DNA of 64,000 bases from positions 1 through 64,000 of the forward strand of contig JAHDBD010000007.1 of assembly GCA_020630575.1 (NCBI GenBank), written 5' to 3'. A program made the translations under genes and the position numbers. The stretch comes from Bernardetia sp. Lineage in GTDB: Bacteria > Bacteroidota > Bacteroidia > Cytophagales > Bernardetiaceae. This document shows, one piece after another, positions 1 through 8,367 of the stretch. Each line of letters starts with the position of its first letter. The first letter of the stretch is position 1. The notes under the pieces are model-generated. The model was not told the origin of the DNA and ran no database searches. It saw nothing but the letters and a program-made list of their open reading frames with translations.

Positions 1-205
1 AGTTGATATACATTCCTGTATGTTCCATACAAAACAAACTTTTCTCTAGCTCATAAAGGTCTTGAAAAGAAAAAAGATAGGTCTATATTGCCTTCAAATT
101 GTTCTCAATTCGTTTATGATTTACTACTTCTCCTTCTTGAAGAATAGCAATATCTAAATGTTCTTTGCTCACATCGATGCCTATAAAATTTTGGTAAGTT
201 TGCAT
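1..205 (-). pseudogene. IS110-family transposase, N-terminal fragment with in-frame stop
   Basis: On the minus strand, ATG at 205-203 opens a protein beginning MQTYQNFIGIDVSKEHLDIA, the RNase H-like N-terminus (GIDVSK, first catalytic Asp) typical of IS110 DEDD transposases. After codon 40 there is a TAG at 85-83. Beyond it the same frame continues with family-like sequence (CMEHTGMYIN, compare the EHTG motif) up to the window edge. This is therefore a single nonsense mutation in an otherwise intact frame rather than a deletion, unless the stop is read through. The rest of the element lies outside the window. Confidence 0.8.
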
Positions 206-470
206 AAATAAGTTAATTTAGAGTTACCTAATTTAAAAAGTGATTCATCGTATTCAATCGGACTTAAAACCTTATCTAATGAGTTTATTTTTAGGTCAAT
301 AAAAATACTCCGAAAACTATTTGAGTTTGAGATTGAATAAAAATAGGAAAAGGCTCTTTCGAGAGATAGATTTTAAAATCTTGCTTGGCTTCTAGGTTCT
401 CTTCCTACTAGATGAATTCTTAAATACAAGATAAGAAATTACATCTATTTTATCTACTACAAACCTAAAG
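206..470 (-). other. Non-coding end next to the IS110 gene, with three hairpins (possible guide-RNA end)
   Basis: No open frame is seen. The stretch lies immediately upstream of the IS110 reading frame, where IS110 elements of the IS621 group carry a non-coding end that is transcribed as a bridge RNA. Three consecutive stem-loops are visible: CTCT-TTCG-AGAG at 354-365, the palindrome AGATTTTAAAATCT at 368-381, and TCTAGG paired with CCTACTAGA (bulged) at 391-412. The structural role is inference from position and hairpins; the element boundary cannot be seen because the rest of the IS is missing. Confidence 0.3.
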
Positions 471-617
471 GCTCGTTTCCAAACGAGTGAGTAGCTAGGG
501 TAAGTGGTTGTAGTTGCTGTTCTTTGTAATAGTGTATTTTTGTTGTAGAACAGCTAAATACAAATACACGGCAGGGATGCCGAATACATAATACTCACTT
601 GCTAAGAAGCAAGCGAG
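471..617. repeat. BIME-like inverted pair of REP palindromes upstream of the RAYT gene
   Basis: Unit 1 is CTCGTTT-CC-AAACGAG (472-487) followed by TGAGTA. Unit 2 (594-617) is a hairpin with stem CTTGCT/AGCAAG that, read on the minus strand, also starts CTCG and ends AAGTGAGTA, so the two units are inverted copies. Between them GTGTATTT (532-539) pairs with AAATACAC (562-569), and CGGCA-GGGA-TGCCG forms a hairpin at 569-582. Inverted REP pairs next to a RAYT transposase are the classic arrangement for these elements. Confidence 0.65.
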
Positions 618-645
618 GGCAATTTTTGTTTTTTTACTAAAAAAT

Positions 646-1179
646 ATGTCAGAATATAGAAAAACGTATGAAGGTGGATTATTTTTTATTACGCTTACTG
701 TTGTGGGGTGGATTGATGTTTTTACTCGTAAAGAATATGCTGATATAATTGTGCAAAATTCAGAGTTTTGTCAGAAGGAAAAAGATTTAGCTATTTTTGC
801 TTATGTAATTATGCCTAGTCATATTCATTTGATAGTTCGTCGAAATGAAGATTCATTAAGTGATTGGCTGAGGGATTTTAAAAGTTATACAGCCAAACAA
901 ATCATCAAAGAGATAGAAAATTGAGGTTTTGAAAGTCGTACAGAATGGCTCTTGCATCTATTCAGGTATCACGCAAAATTTCAAGCGCAAAACAGCAAGT
1001 ATATGTTTTGGCAAAAATCAAATCATCCTACTGATTTGTTTACAGAAAAAGCAACTAAACAAAAAATAGACTACATTCATCAAAATCCAGTTGCAGCAAA
1101 CTTAGTAACAGAAGAAAGCTATTATCATTATAGTAGTGCGAATCCAGTATCGTCTTTAAAAATGAATGGAGAAGAGTAA
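646..1179 (+). pseudogene. REP-associated tyrosine transposase (RAYT, Y1/HUH family), interrupted by in-frame TGA
   Basis: One frame runs 646-1179 with a single TGA at 922-924. The first half holds the HUH motif (H59-I-H61 in MPSHIHLIVR) and the likely nucleophile Y81 in FKSYTAKQI. The second half holds the conserved family stretches ESRTEWLL and DYIHQNPVAANLV. Family members run straight through the stop position, so this looks like one nonsense mutation in a RAYT of about 177 codons. The two halves would be separate short proteins if both were translated; the first contains all the catalytic residues. The inverted REP pair just upstream fits this call. Confidence 0.85.
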
Positions 1180-1282
1180 TATTAGTAACTACTTAGTTTT
1201 TAGATTTTTCATAAGTAAAGTCAAAAAAAGTTCCCAACTCAAAAAAATAATCCAAAATAGTTGATAATTTTTATACTAACTG

Positions 1283-1313
1283 TTTGGAAGTCTGTAAATT
1301 ATTTGTACCTTTG
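1283..1313 (+). promoter_or_regulatory. Bacteroidota promoter of the rplP cluster
   Basis: TTTG at 1283-1286, then 19 nt, then TACCTTTG at 1306-1313 exactly match the Bacteroidota -33/-7 consensus. Transcription would start near 1320, some 550 nt before rplP. Confidence 0.75.
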
Positions 1314-1867
1314 CATTCCCTAAAGGATACTATACGTGAACAAATTGTTGTCATTTAATGGCAAAATAAGTTGTTCATTTGCGTACAAGTCCTTTTTCAA
1401 AATCGCTTTTCTTTAGCTTTTCTTCATTCCACAATGAAAAAGTTGTTAGAATATACTAATAGGAAATCTTTTAATTGAGATTACTATTAAAAAAATTTTT
1501 GAGAAAGAATCCAATACGTGTGAATCTGTTTCACATAGCATCTAAAGTATTTATTATATAATACTAAAGGGATTTGAAAAGCGTAATTTAATCTCACTTC
1601 TTTTACTCATTGTAGAAAGAGCTACATTATATTAAGTTTTTTGAAAAGGCTAAGATTCCTAATCCGAATTCATCCTTTAAAAGAAAACTTTTTTTGTTGT
1701 CTGTTTTCTAAATAAGGAAAAATAAGAACAGAATAAAAACGTAATTCATAATTGATATTTTGAAAAGATTTGATTTTGTAAGATTAATTCATAATTCAAT
1801 TATTCGTTTTTCTCAAAAATCATTTTCAAATTTATCTTTTTAAAGACCATTAAACGCAAAAGGAGTT
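1314..1867 (+). promoter_or_regulatory. Long rplP leader with a 5' attenuator-like hairpin
   Basis: No gene is seen in this stretch. Directly after the predicted start site, AAAGGA (1322-1327), TACG and TGAACAA (1337-1343) pair with TTGTTCA (1371-1377), GTAC and TCCTTT (1390-1395), and a T-run continues to 1397. This resembles an intrinsic terminator or attenuator at the very 5' end of the transcript. The remaining 470 nt are AT-rich and show no further clear signal except AAAAGGAG, a good ribosome-binding site 3 nt before the rplP ATG. Confidence 0.5.
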
Positions 1868-2293
1868 ATGTTACAGCCTAAGCGCACCAAGTTTCGTAAA
1901 CGTCATAAAGAAGTACGTCGTACTAGAGGTATTGCTCAACGTGGTTTTTTGGTGGATTTTGGTGATTTCGGTATCAAAGCCTTGGAGCCAGCGTGGATTA
2001 CTTCACGTCAAATTGAAGCAGCTCGTATTGCCGTTACTCGTGCAATGAAGCGTCAAGGTCAGGTATGGATTCGCATTTTCCCTGACAAACCAATTACCAA
2101 AAAACCTGCAGAGGTTCGTATGGGTAAGGGTAAAGGTGCTCCTGAATATTGGGTAGCTCCTGTCGTACCAGGTACAGTGCTTTTTGAAATTTCGGGTGTA
2201 GATAAAGAAACAGCTAGTGAAGCATTGCGCCTTGCAGCTCAAAAATTACCAATCAAAACTAGATTTGTAACTCGTATTGATTACGAAGCATAA
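1868..2293 (+). CDS. rplP: 50S ribosomal protein L16
   Basis: Component of the large subunit near the tRNA-binding sites and the 5S rRNA/peptidyl-transferase region. The 141-residue protein starts [20 protein letters not shown] and contains the L16 stretches [16 protein letters not shown] and [13 protein letters not shown]. Length is normal. AAAAGGAG just before the ATG is one of the few strong Shine-Dalgarno-like sites in the window. In most bacteria rpsC lies directly upstream; here the upstream DNA is a 550-nt leader and mobile elements, so the usual S10-spc gene string is broken at this point. rpmC follows after 60 nt. Confidence 0.98.
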   Translation: MLQPKRTKFRKRHKEVRRTRGIAQRGFLVDFGDFGIKALEPAWITSRQIEAARIAVTRAMKRQGQVWIRIFPDKPITKKPAEVRMGKGKGAPEYWVAPVVPGTVLFEISGVDKETASEALRLAAQKLPIKTRFVTRIDYEA

Positions 2294-2353
2294 ACCTAAG
2301 TAACGATTAAGGTAAATCTAAAACATCTTAACCGACCCTTATTTCACAAAGTT

Positions 2354-2566
2354 ATGACAATTAAAGAAACAAAAGAAGAAATCAGAGGACTAGATGACGC
2401 AGCCTTAGCTACTAAAATAGCTGAACAACAAACTGCTCTTCAACGCTTGAAATTTAGCCACGCTATTTCTCAAATTGAGAATCCTTCAAGTATAAGAGAT
2501 GCAAAACGTATGGTAGCTCGTCTAAAAACTGAACAAACAGCAAGAAAAATTGCTAAATCTAAGTAA
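2354..2566 (+). CDS. rpmC: 50S ribosomal protein L29
   Basis: Small alpha-helical protein at the exit of the peptide tunnel. The 70 residues include the family signature around SSIRDAKRMVARLKTE near the C-terminus and a long basic helix. It sits between rplP and rpsQ as in the conserved cluster, 60 nt and 34 nt from its neighbours. Length is normal, and the ATG at 2354 is the only sensible start. Confidence 0.96.
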   Translation: MTIKETKEEIRGLDDAALATKIAEQQTALQRLKFSHAISQIENPSSIRDAKRMVARLKTEQTARKIAKSK

Positions 2567-2600
2567 TTAATTAGTAATTACTTCTAACAGTATTCTGACT

Positions 2601-2879
2601 ATGGAACAACCAACAGTACAAAACACTGAACGTGCAAGCCGTAAAGAACGTATTGGAATTGTCAAAAGTAATAAAATGACATCTACAATTACTGTTTCGG
2701 TAGAACGTAAAGTGAAGCACCCATTATACGGAAAGTTTGTGAAGAAAACTTCTACATTCATGGCGCACGACGAAGGCAATACTGCTAACATCGGAGACCG
2801 TGTTCGTATTATGGAAACAAGACCATTGAGCAAACTTAAACGTTGGCGTTTGGTCGAAATCTTAGAACGTGCTAAGTAA
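2601..2879 (+). CDS. rpsQ: 30S ribosomal protein S17
   Basis: Primary 16S rRNA-binding protein with an OB fold. The core begins [20 protein letters not shown] and continues [20 protein letters not shown], followed by [20 protein letters not shown], all diagnostic for S17. At 92 residues it carries a short N-terminal extension ([13 protein letters not shown]) relative to the core. A gap of 156 nt containing a GTTTTGAG/CTCAAAAC hairpin (2916-2942) separates it from rplN. Confidence 0.97.
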   Translation: MEQPTVQNTERASRKERIGIVKSNKMTSTITVSVERKVKHPLYGKFVKKTSTFMAHDEGNTANIGDRVRIMETRPLSKLKRWRLVEILERAK

Positions 2880-3035
2880 TTGTATTTAATTACAATTAAA
2901 AGCCTTTCTAGTTATGTTTTGAGATACTAGTGACCTCAAAACAAAACATTCTAAAAATAACGTTGCTTTTTTTGGTTATTCATTTATAATCAATTTTAGT
3001 AGCACATCGTTTCACTCTCTAATTATTATTGAGCG

Positions 3036-3404
3036 ATGATTCAACAAGAAAGTCGTTTAGCAGTTGCTGACAACTCTGGAGCAAAAGAAGTTTTATGTAT
3101 TCGTGTATTAGGCGGTACAAAGAAACGTTATGCTTCTGTAGGAGATACAATTGTCGTTTCTGTTAAATCTGCAATCCCTTCTGGAAATATTAAGAAAGGT
3201 GCAGTTTCGAAAGCAGTCGTAGTGCGTACCAAAAAAGAGATACGCCGCAAAGATGGTTCATATATCCGCTTCGAAGAAAATGCAGCAGTATTACTAAATG
3301 CTCAAAATGAGCCTCGTGGTACTCGTATTTTTGGCCCAGTGGCACGTGAACTAAGAGATAAAAGATTCATGAAAATTGTTTCTTTAGCTCCCGAAGTTCT
3401 TTAA
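3036..3404 (+). CDS. rplN: 50S ribosomal protein L14
   Basis: Large-subunit protein at the subunit interface. The 122-residue protein matches the family along its length: [31 protein letters not shown], the basic stretch [19 protein letters not shown], and [13 protein letters not shown]. Length is exactly typical. The preceding gap (156 nt) is long for this operon in most bacteria. Confidence 0.98.
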   Translation: MIQQESRLAVADNSGAKEVLCIRVLGGTKKRYASVGDTIVVSVKSAIPSGNIKKGAVSKAVVVRTKKEIRRKDGSYIRFEENAAVLLNAQNEPRGTRIFGPVARELRDKRFMKIVSLAPEVL

Positions 3405-3520
3405 TATCAACTAAGTTATTAATTTGTAATTACAAATTGATAATTGAATTGTTAAAAAGTCTTCTTTAAATTATTAAGTGTTAGACACTAATGTACTAAT
3501 TGTACAAATCCTTACGGATT

Positions 3521-3862
3521 ATGAAAAAGAAAAACACTCAAAAATCTGTCAAACTTCATGTAAAGAGGGGAGACAACGTAATCGTAATTGCGGGCAACCA
3601 CAAAGGCGAACAAGGAACAATTACTGAGGTAAAAGTTAGTGAGCAACGTGTTATCTTAGAAGGAATTAATATGGTTAAGAAGCATATTAAACCTTCAGCT
3701 AACAATCCAGAAGGTGGTATCATCGAAATGGAAGCTCCTATTCACATCAGCAACGTAGCGCATGTAGATGCCTCTGGCAAAGCTACTCGCATAGGTCGCA
3801 AAAAAGATGAGAACGGTAAGCTTGTTCGTTATTCTAAAAAAAGTGGTGAAATTATTAAATAG
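3521..3862 (+). CDS. rplX: 50S ribosomal protein L24
   Basis: Assembly-initiator protein of the large subunit, with a KOW motif in [20 protein letters not shown]. The frame stays open upstream to a TTG at 3500, but the ATG at 3521 gives a 113-residue protein that already has the full fold and a normal lysine-rich start (MKKKNTQKS), so it is preferred. Only 2 nt separate its stop from the rplE start, the tightest junction in this cluster, which suggests translational coupling. Confidence 0.93.
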   Translation: MKKKNTQKSVKLHVKRGDNVIVIAGNHKGEQGTITEVKVSEQRVILEGINMVKKHIKPSANNPEGGIIEMEAPIHISNVAHVDASGKATRIGRKKDENGKLVRYSKKSGEIIK

Positions 3863-3864
3863 TT

Positions 3865-4410
3865 ATGGCAACACCTCGTTTAAAAGATAAATACTTCAAT
3901 GAAGTAGTTCCTGCTCTTAAAGACAAATTCGAATTCAAATCAGTCATGCGAGTGGCTCGTTTGCAAAAAATTTGTATTAATAGTGGAGTTGGAAAAGCTG
4001 TTTCAGACAAGAAACTCATCGATACTGCTGTAGAAGAAATTTCTACTATCGCTGGACAACGTGCCGTACCTACCTATTCTAAAAAGGCTATCTCGAACTT
4101 TAAACTTCGTGAAGATATGCCGATTGGTGTACGTGTAACGCTTAGAGGCGATCAGATGTATGAATTCTTAGACCGTTTAGTAACAGTTTCAATGCCTCGT
4201 GTACGTGACTTCAAAGGTATTAGCGATAAAGGCTTTGATGGTCGTGGAAACTATACATTGGGCGTGAAAGAACAAATTATATTCCCTGAGATTTCAATTG
4301 ACAAAGTCAAGCAAATTACAGGAATGGATATTACCTTTGTTACTTCTGCTCAAACGGATGAAGAAGGGTTAGCTCTTTTGAAAGAATTGGGTATGCCGTT
4401 TCGCACTTAA
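3865..4410 (+). CDS. rplE: 50S ribosomal protein L5
   Basis: Binds 5S rRNA and contacts the P-site tRNA. The 181-residue protein shows the family order: [31 protein letters not shown], the stretch [20 protein letters not shown], and the C-terminal [18 protein letters not shown]. Length is normal. It is coupled to rplX, followed by a 205-nt gap before rpsN in which no gene is seen. Confidence 0.98.
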   Translation: MATPRLKDKYFNEVVPALKDKFEFKSVMRVARLQKICINSGVGKAVSDKKLIDTAVEEISTIAGQRAVPTYSKKAISNFKLREDMPIGVRVTLRGDQMYEFLDRLVTVSMPRVRDFKGISDKGFDGRGNYTLGVKEQIIFPEISIDKVKQITGMDITFVTSAQTDEEGLALLKELGMPFRT

Positions 4411-4615
4411 TAATTGCTGAACGCAACTACTGGATTCAATCAATTTTGAACAAATCTGACTTTATCTAAATCTATGTTTTTATCTAAATTTACTTTAATT
4501 TATTCCTAATAGAACAAAATTAAACTAGAAATTTAAAAATATCGTTTCAGAACCAAGCCTAATTGAAGTTCAAATCTAATAAAGTTCAAATCCAAATCTA
4601 AGTCAATCATACATT

Positions 4616-4903
4616 ATGGCTAAATCATCGATGATTGCACGTGAGCGTAAACGCCAAAAATTGGTAGATAAATACGCTGCAAAACGTGTAGAACTCAAAA
4701 AACTTGCAAAGGACGGAGATGTTGAGGCGCAAATCGCTCTTGACAAACTTCCAAAAGATTCTTCTCCTGTTCGCTTGCATAATCGTTGCCGTTTGACGGG
4801 TCGCCCTCGTGGCTACATGCGCCGTTTTGGTATCTGTCGTGTCGTTTTTAGAGAAATGGCAAACGACGGAAAAATACCAGGCGTAACCAAATCAAGCTGG
4901 TAA
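4616..4903 (+). CDS. rpsN: 30S ribosomal protein S14, zinc-independent type
   Basis: Small-subunit head protein. The C-terminal core [20 protein letters not shown] and [19 protein letters not shown] is diagnostic. The first CxxC pair of zinc-type S14 is absent (RCRLTGR has one Cys), so this is the long, zinc-independent form at 95 residues. In the 205-nt gap upstream, AAGTTCAAATC occurs twice (from about 4566), a minor direct repeat. A 111-nt gap leads to rpsH. Confidence 0.97.
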   Translation: MAKSSMIARERKRQKLVDKYAAKRVELKKLAKDGDVEAQIALDKLPKDSSPVRLHNRCRLTGRPRGYMRRFGICRVVFREMANDGKIPGVTKSSW

Positions 4904-5014
4904 TACTTTTTACAAGAACTAGAATAATTTCGAATTCTTTAGAACCTTTACAACATTTAGGGAATAAAAAATTAAGTTCTTTTTTCATATTTCCTGAATA
5001 CAAACCTTGAGGGA

Positions 5015-5413
5015 ATGACAACGGATCCTATTGCAGACTATCTGACTAGACTCAGAAACGCAATCAAAGCTAATCATAGAATTGTGGAAGTTCCAGCTTC
5101 AAAATTGAAGAAGGAAATGACTAAAATTTTATATGATAAAGGCTATATACAAGGCTATAAATTTGTTGATGCTCCTGTAGGTGCATCTATCAAAATAGCA
5201 TTAAAGTATCATCCTGCTACTCGTACTCCTGCGATTACACACCTAGAGCGTGTAAGCAAGCCAGGTCTGCGTCAGTATCGCAAAGCAAGTGAATTACCAC
5301 GTGTACTCAATGGATTGGGTATTGCTGTAATTTCTACTTCGCACGGCGTTATGACTGACAAAGAAGCTCGTACAAACAGTGTAGGAGGAGAAGTGCTTTG
5401 CTACGTATATTAA
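5015..5413 (+). CDS. rpsH: 30S ribosomal protein S8
   Basis: Binds the central domain of 16S rRNA and, in other bacteria, represses the spc operon. The 132-residue protein begins [20 protein letters not shown] and ends with the signature [20 protein letters not shown] and GGEVLCYVY. Length is standard. It follows rpsN after 111 nt and precedes rplF by 159 nt. Confidence 0.98.
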   Translation: MTTDPIADYLTRLRNAIKANHRIVEVPASKLKKEMTKILYDKGYIQGYKFVDAPVGASIKIALKYHPATRTPAITHLERVSKPGLRQYRKASELPRVLNGLGIAVISTSHGVMTDKEARTNSVGGEVLCYVY

Positions 5414-5572
5414 TATTGCACTCATTTCATATAATTCGTATAATTCATTTAGGTTTTTAATTATTTGATTTATACTCTTTGTAGCAAAACTAATTTCTGT
5501 TAATCGCTAAAATGAAAATTGTTACAGAACTATAAAAACAGTAATTAAATTATCTAATAAATCTGATAGAAA

Positions 5573-6124
5573 ATGTCACGAATTGGTAAAAACCCAGTTA
5601 CTATCCCTAGTGGAGTAACTATAGACGTTTCGGAAAACACCATCAAAGTCAAAGGTACAAGAGGCGAGCTTTCTCGTACTATTGACCCAAGAATCACTGC
5701 TAAAGTGGAAGATGATAAGTTGGTTTTCGAACGTAAAGACGAAGAAAAACAGACTCGTGCTATGCATGGCTTGTACCGTTCATTGGTACAAAATATGGTG
5801 GAAGGCGTTTCTAATGGCTACAAAACTCATTTAGAGCTTGTAGGTGTTGGATATAAAGCAGAAGCAAAAGGTCAAATCCTTGAGCTTAATTTAGGTTACT
5901 CACACGCTATCTTTTTGCAAGTGCCAAAAGAAATTACTGTAAGTGCTGAAATGCTTAAAGGTCAGAACCCAAAAGTTACCTTAGAATCTAGCGACAAAGA
6001 ATTACTCGGACACATTACTGCCAAAATTCGTTCTCTTCGTAAAGTAGAGCCGTATAAAGGTAAAGGTGTACGCTTTGTAGGCGAACAGGTTCGTCGTAAG
6101 GCTGGTAAGAGCGCAGGTAAATAA
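5573..6124 (+). CDS. rplF: 50S ribosomal protein L6
   Basis: Large-subunit protein near the factor-binding site. It begins MSRIGKNPVTIPSGVTIDVS, contains LVGVGYKAEAKG, and ends with KIRSLRKVEPYKGKGVRFVG and the usual basic tail. 183 residues is typical. Flanking gaps of 159 and 142 nt hold no additional frame. Confidence 0.98.
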   Translation: MSRIGKNPVTIPSGVTIDVSENTIKVKGTRGELSRTIDPRITAKVEDDKLVFERKDEEKQTRAMHGLYRSLVQNMVEGVSNGYKTHLELVGVGYKAEAKGQILELNLGYSHAIFLQVPKEITVSAEMLKGQNPKVTLESSDKELLGHITAKIRSLRKVEPYKGKGVRFVGEQVRRKAGKSAGK

Positions 6125-6266
6125 TCATTGACAAATTATTTACTTATTTATATAAATTGTTGGGCTCTTTTAAAATGGAGCAGGCAATTATCTTGACTAA
6201 GAATTTAATTTTGATACGATAACTTCGTGTTCCTTATTTTGAGAAATTTTATAATAAACTAGTATC

Positions 6267-6623
6267 ATGGCAACTACCGCACGTAAGAGTCAGCGTCGAA
6301 CACGTATTAGACGTAGTATTCGTAAAAAATTAGTCGGAACAGCCGAAAGACCACGTCTTTCTGTATTTCGCAGTAATAAATATATTTATACCCAGCTCAT
6401 CGATGATGTAAATGGGCATACCCTTGTGAGTGCTTCTCTCAAAGATATTGACGCTGAGAAACACATCAATCAAGAATTATCGAAACAAGTAGGCGTAAAA
6501 CTCGCTGAACGTGCTAAAGAAAAAGGCATCGATAAAGCAGTTTTTGATCGTGGTGGTTTCTTGTATCATGGAAATATCAAAGCAGTAGCAGAAGGCGCAC
6601 GAGAAGGTGGACTTCAATTCTAA
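6267..6623 (+). CDS. rplR: 50S ribosomal protein L18
   Basis: 5S rRNA-binding protein. Family stretches: [58 protein letters not shown] and EGGLQF at the C-terminus. 118 residues is normal. rpsE starts 22 nt downstream, one of the few tight junctions here. Confidence 0.97.
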   Translation: MATTARKSQRRTRIRRSIRKKLVGTAERPRLSVFRSNKYIYTQLIDDVNGHTLVSASLKDIDAEKHINQELSKQVGVKLAERAKEKGIDKAVFDRGGFLYHGNIKAVAEGAREGGLQF

Positions 6624-6645
6624 ACCCTTTGCAACCTAATAAATT

Positions 6646-7161
6646 ATGGCAGCAAACGTAAATACCGTGAAAGCGAGTGAAATAGAACTAAAAGAAAAAG
6701 TAGTTACTATCAACCGTGTAGCGAAAGTAGTAAAAGGTGGTCGTCGTTTCAGCTTTGCAGCATTAGTTGTAGTTGGCGATGGCAACGGTGTAGCAGGTTA
6801 TGGACTTGGCAAAGCTAATGAAGTAACAGATGCTATTCAAAAAGGTATAGAAGATGCTAAGAAAAACTTAGTAAAAGTACCTATCATCAGACAAACTATA
6901 CCTCACCCAATTATTGGGAAATTTGGTGCAGCTAAAGTAATGCTTAAGCCTGCAACACCAGGTACAGGAGTTATTGCTGGTGGTGGAGCGAGAGCCGTAT
7001 TGGAAGCAATCGGTATCGAAAATGTACTTGCTAAATCTCAAGGCTCAAATAACCCAGGAAACGTAGTTCGTGCTACTTTTGATGCATTATTGCGTATGCG
7101 TGATGCAAAATCAGTTGCTGAGCAGCGTGGTGTTAATCTTACCAAAGTTTTTAATGGGTAA
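6646..7161 (+). CDS. rpsE: 30S ribosomal protein S5
   Basis: Small-subunit protein involved in decoding fidelity and mRNA entry. The signature [20 protein letters not shown] is present, followed by [20 protein letters not shown] and the C-terminal domain GAKVMLKPA...[25 protein letters not shown] sequence. 171 residues is normal. A strong terminator-like hairpin (7189-7230) follows before rpmD, which is unusual inside this operon. Confidence 0.97.
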   Translation: MAANVNTVKASEIELKEKVVTINRVAKVVKGGRRFSFAALVVVGDGNGVAGYGLGKANEVTDAIQKGIEDAKKNLVKVPIIRQTIPHPIIGKFGAAKVMLKPATPGTGVIAGGGARAVLEAIGIENVLAKSQGSNNPGNVVRATFDALLRMRDAKSVAEQRGVNLTKVFNG

Positions 7162-7188
7162 GTAGAATATGCAGAAAAGATAAATGGT

Positions 7189-7230
7189 AATTGTCAAGAC
7201 ACCTTAAAGGTGTCAGACAATTCAATTTTT
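7189..7230 (+). terminator. Terminator-like hairpin between rpsE and rpmD
   Basis: AATTGTC (7189-7195) pairs with GACAATT (7216-7222) and, inside, GACACCT (7198-7204) pairs with AGGTGTC (7208-7214) around a 3-nt loop. CAATTTTT follows. The structure has 14 base pairs and a T-run and lies inside a ribosomal cluster, so it may be a partial terminator or attenuator. Confidence 0.65.
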
Positions 7231-7273
7231 AGAAGATTCTGTTTTATTTAATTACCAAAAACTATTTAGTAAA

Positions 7274-7453
7274 ATGGCGAAAATTCGTATTACTCAGGTG
7301 CGTAGCTCAATCAAACGCCCAAAAAAACAACGCCTAACTTTGCATGCTTTAGGGCTTCGCAAAATGCACCAAACCGTAGAACAGGAAAATACTCCTAATA
7401 TCGTCGGTATGGTAAAGGCAGTATCACATTTAGTAAAAGTAGAGGAAGCATAA
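7274..7453 (+). CDS. rpmD: 50S ribosomal protein L30
   Basis: A 59-residue protein, too short for many gene finders. It begins [20 protein letters not shown], continues [15 protein letters not shown], and ends [14 protein letters not shown], the complete L30 fold. It lies between rpsE and rplO as expected. It is isolated from rpsE by a terminator-like hairpin and from rplO by 284 nt that contain a promoter, so its transcript level may differ from its neighbours. Confidence 0.96.
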   Translation: MAKIRITQVRSSIKRPKKQRLTLHALGLRKMHQTVEQENTPNIVGMVKAVSHLVKVEEA

Positions 7454-7501
7454 GGACAAAATTCATTGTTGTTATAATTTAAAAAGTTATATACAAAATG
7501 A

Positions 7502-7530
7502 TTGGAAAAAGTTTTTTTTTCCTACCTTTG
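7502..7530 (+). promoter_or_regulatory. Internal promoter before rplO
   Basis: TTGG at 7502-7505 and TACCTTTG at 7523-7530 match the Bacteroidota consensus, with 18 nt between TTG and the -7 box. The -7 octamer is identical to that of the rplP promoter. Confidence 0.7.
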
Positions 7531-7543
7531 CAACTCACTTAGC

Positions 7544-7600
7544 AAATTCCTTATTGAATAGGCAAACATACGTTTTGTTCCTTTATAAGGATTTTGTCTT
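7544..7600 (+). promoter_or_regulatory. Leader hairpin upstream of rplO
   Basis: AAATTCCTTAT (7544-7554) pairs with ATAAGGATTT (7585-7594, one bulge), followed by TTGTCTTTT. It lies just after the predicted start site, as the analogous hairpin does in the rplP leader, so an attenuation role is plausible. The rest of the leader to 7737 shows no gene. Confidence 0.45.
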
Positions 7601-7737
7601 TTAATTCATTATACTTTGCTCAAAGCGTTTAGCCTATAGAATTATAGAAATACAAAACAGAATATATACTATTTAAGTTTTGGTATTAATAGATTAGGAA
7701 ACAGCGAGTTTTGAGTAAATAAAAACTAATCTAACTG

Positions 7738-8184
7738 ATGAAACTTCACCAATTAAGACCTGCAAAAGGGGCTGTAAAGTCTAGAAAAAGAGTAGGTCGT
7801 GGACAAGGTTCTGGACGTGGTGGTACTTCTACACGTGGACACAATGGAGCACAATCTCGCTCTGGTTATAGTCAAAAACTAGGTTTTGAAGGTGGACAGA
7901 TGCCACTTCAACGTCGTGTTCCTAAATTTGGATTCAAAAATCCAGGTCGTGTAGCTTACAAACCAATTAACTTGGACACTCTCCAAGAACTTGCTACAAA
8001 GAAAAATACTAATGTTATTGATGTAGAATTATTAGCTGCAAATGGTTTAGCAGGAAAAGGCGATTTAATCAAAGTATTGAATCGTGGAGAACTGACTATG
8101 GCTATTGAAGTTACTGCACACAAATTTTCAGCTTCTGCAAAAGAAAGTATTGAAAAAGCAGGTGGAAAAGTTACTACTCTATAA
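7738..8184 (+). CDS. rplO: 50S ribosomal protein L15
   Basis: Large-subunit assembly protein. The glycine/arginine-rich N-terminus (KRVGRGQGSGRGGTSTRGHN) and FEGGQMPLQRRVPKFGFKN are diagnostic, and the C-terminal KFSASAKESIEKAGGKVT matches the family. 148 residues is normal. It has its own predicted promoter and leader hairpin; secY follows after 183 nt with another terminator-like hairpin between. Confidence 0.97.
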   Translation: MKLHQLRPAKGAVKSRKRVGRGQGSGRGGTSTRGHNGAQSRSGYSQKLGFEGGQMPLQRRVPKFGFKNPGRVAYKPINLDTLQELATKKNTNVIDVELLAANGLAGKGDLIKVLNRGELTMAIEVTAHKFSASAKESIEKAGGKVTTL

Positions 8185-8198
8185 TAAACAAGATAGAA

Positions 8199-8245
8199 AA
8201 GCCGATTATGATTTACCAAATGTAGTTCGTAATTGGCTTATTTTG
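8199..8245 (+). terminator. Terminator-like hairpin between rplO and secY
   Basis: AAGCCGATTATGA (8199-8211) pairs with TCGTAATTGGCTT (8227-8239), 13 bp with two G-T wobbles, followed by ATTTTGC. The T-run is weak, so partial termination or RNA processing are alternatives. Confidence 0.45.
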
Positions 8246-8367
8246 CTTACATTTGTTTATTAGATTACGGATTAAAATACAATTTATACTAATTACTATA
8301 TTTACTAGTGCTTATTTTGAATTACTTCTAAAAGCCTTATAATGTTTAGTAAAATAGAAAAAGAATT

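Noticed and set aside
922..924. TGA in the RAYT gene as a selenocysteine codon
   Set aside because: No SECIS-like hairpin follows, and family members do not have Cys at this position.
3500..3520. TTG start for rplX seven codons upstream
   Set aside because: The ATG at 3521 already gives a full-length L24 with a typical N-terminus, and the extra residues do not resemble the family.
4566..4592. AAGTTCAAATC direct repeat before rpsN
   Set aside because: Only two short AT-rich copies; likely replication slippage, no evidence of function.
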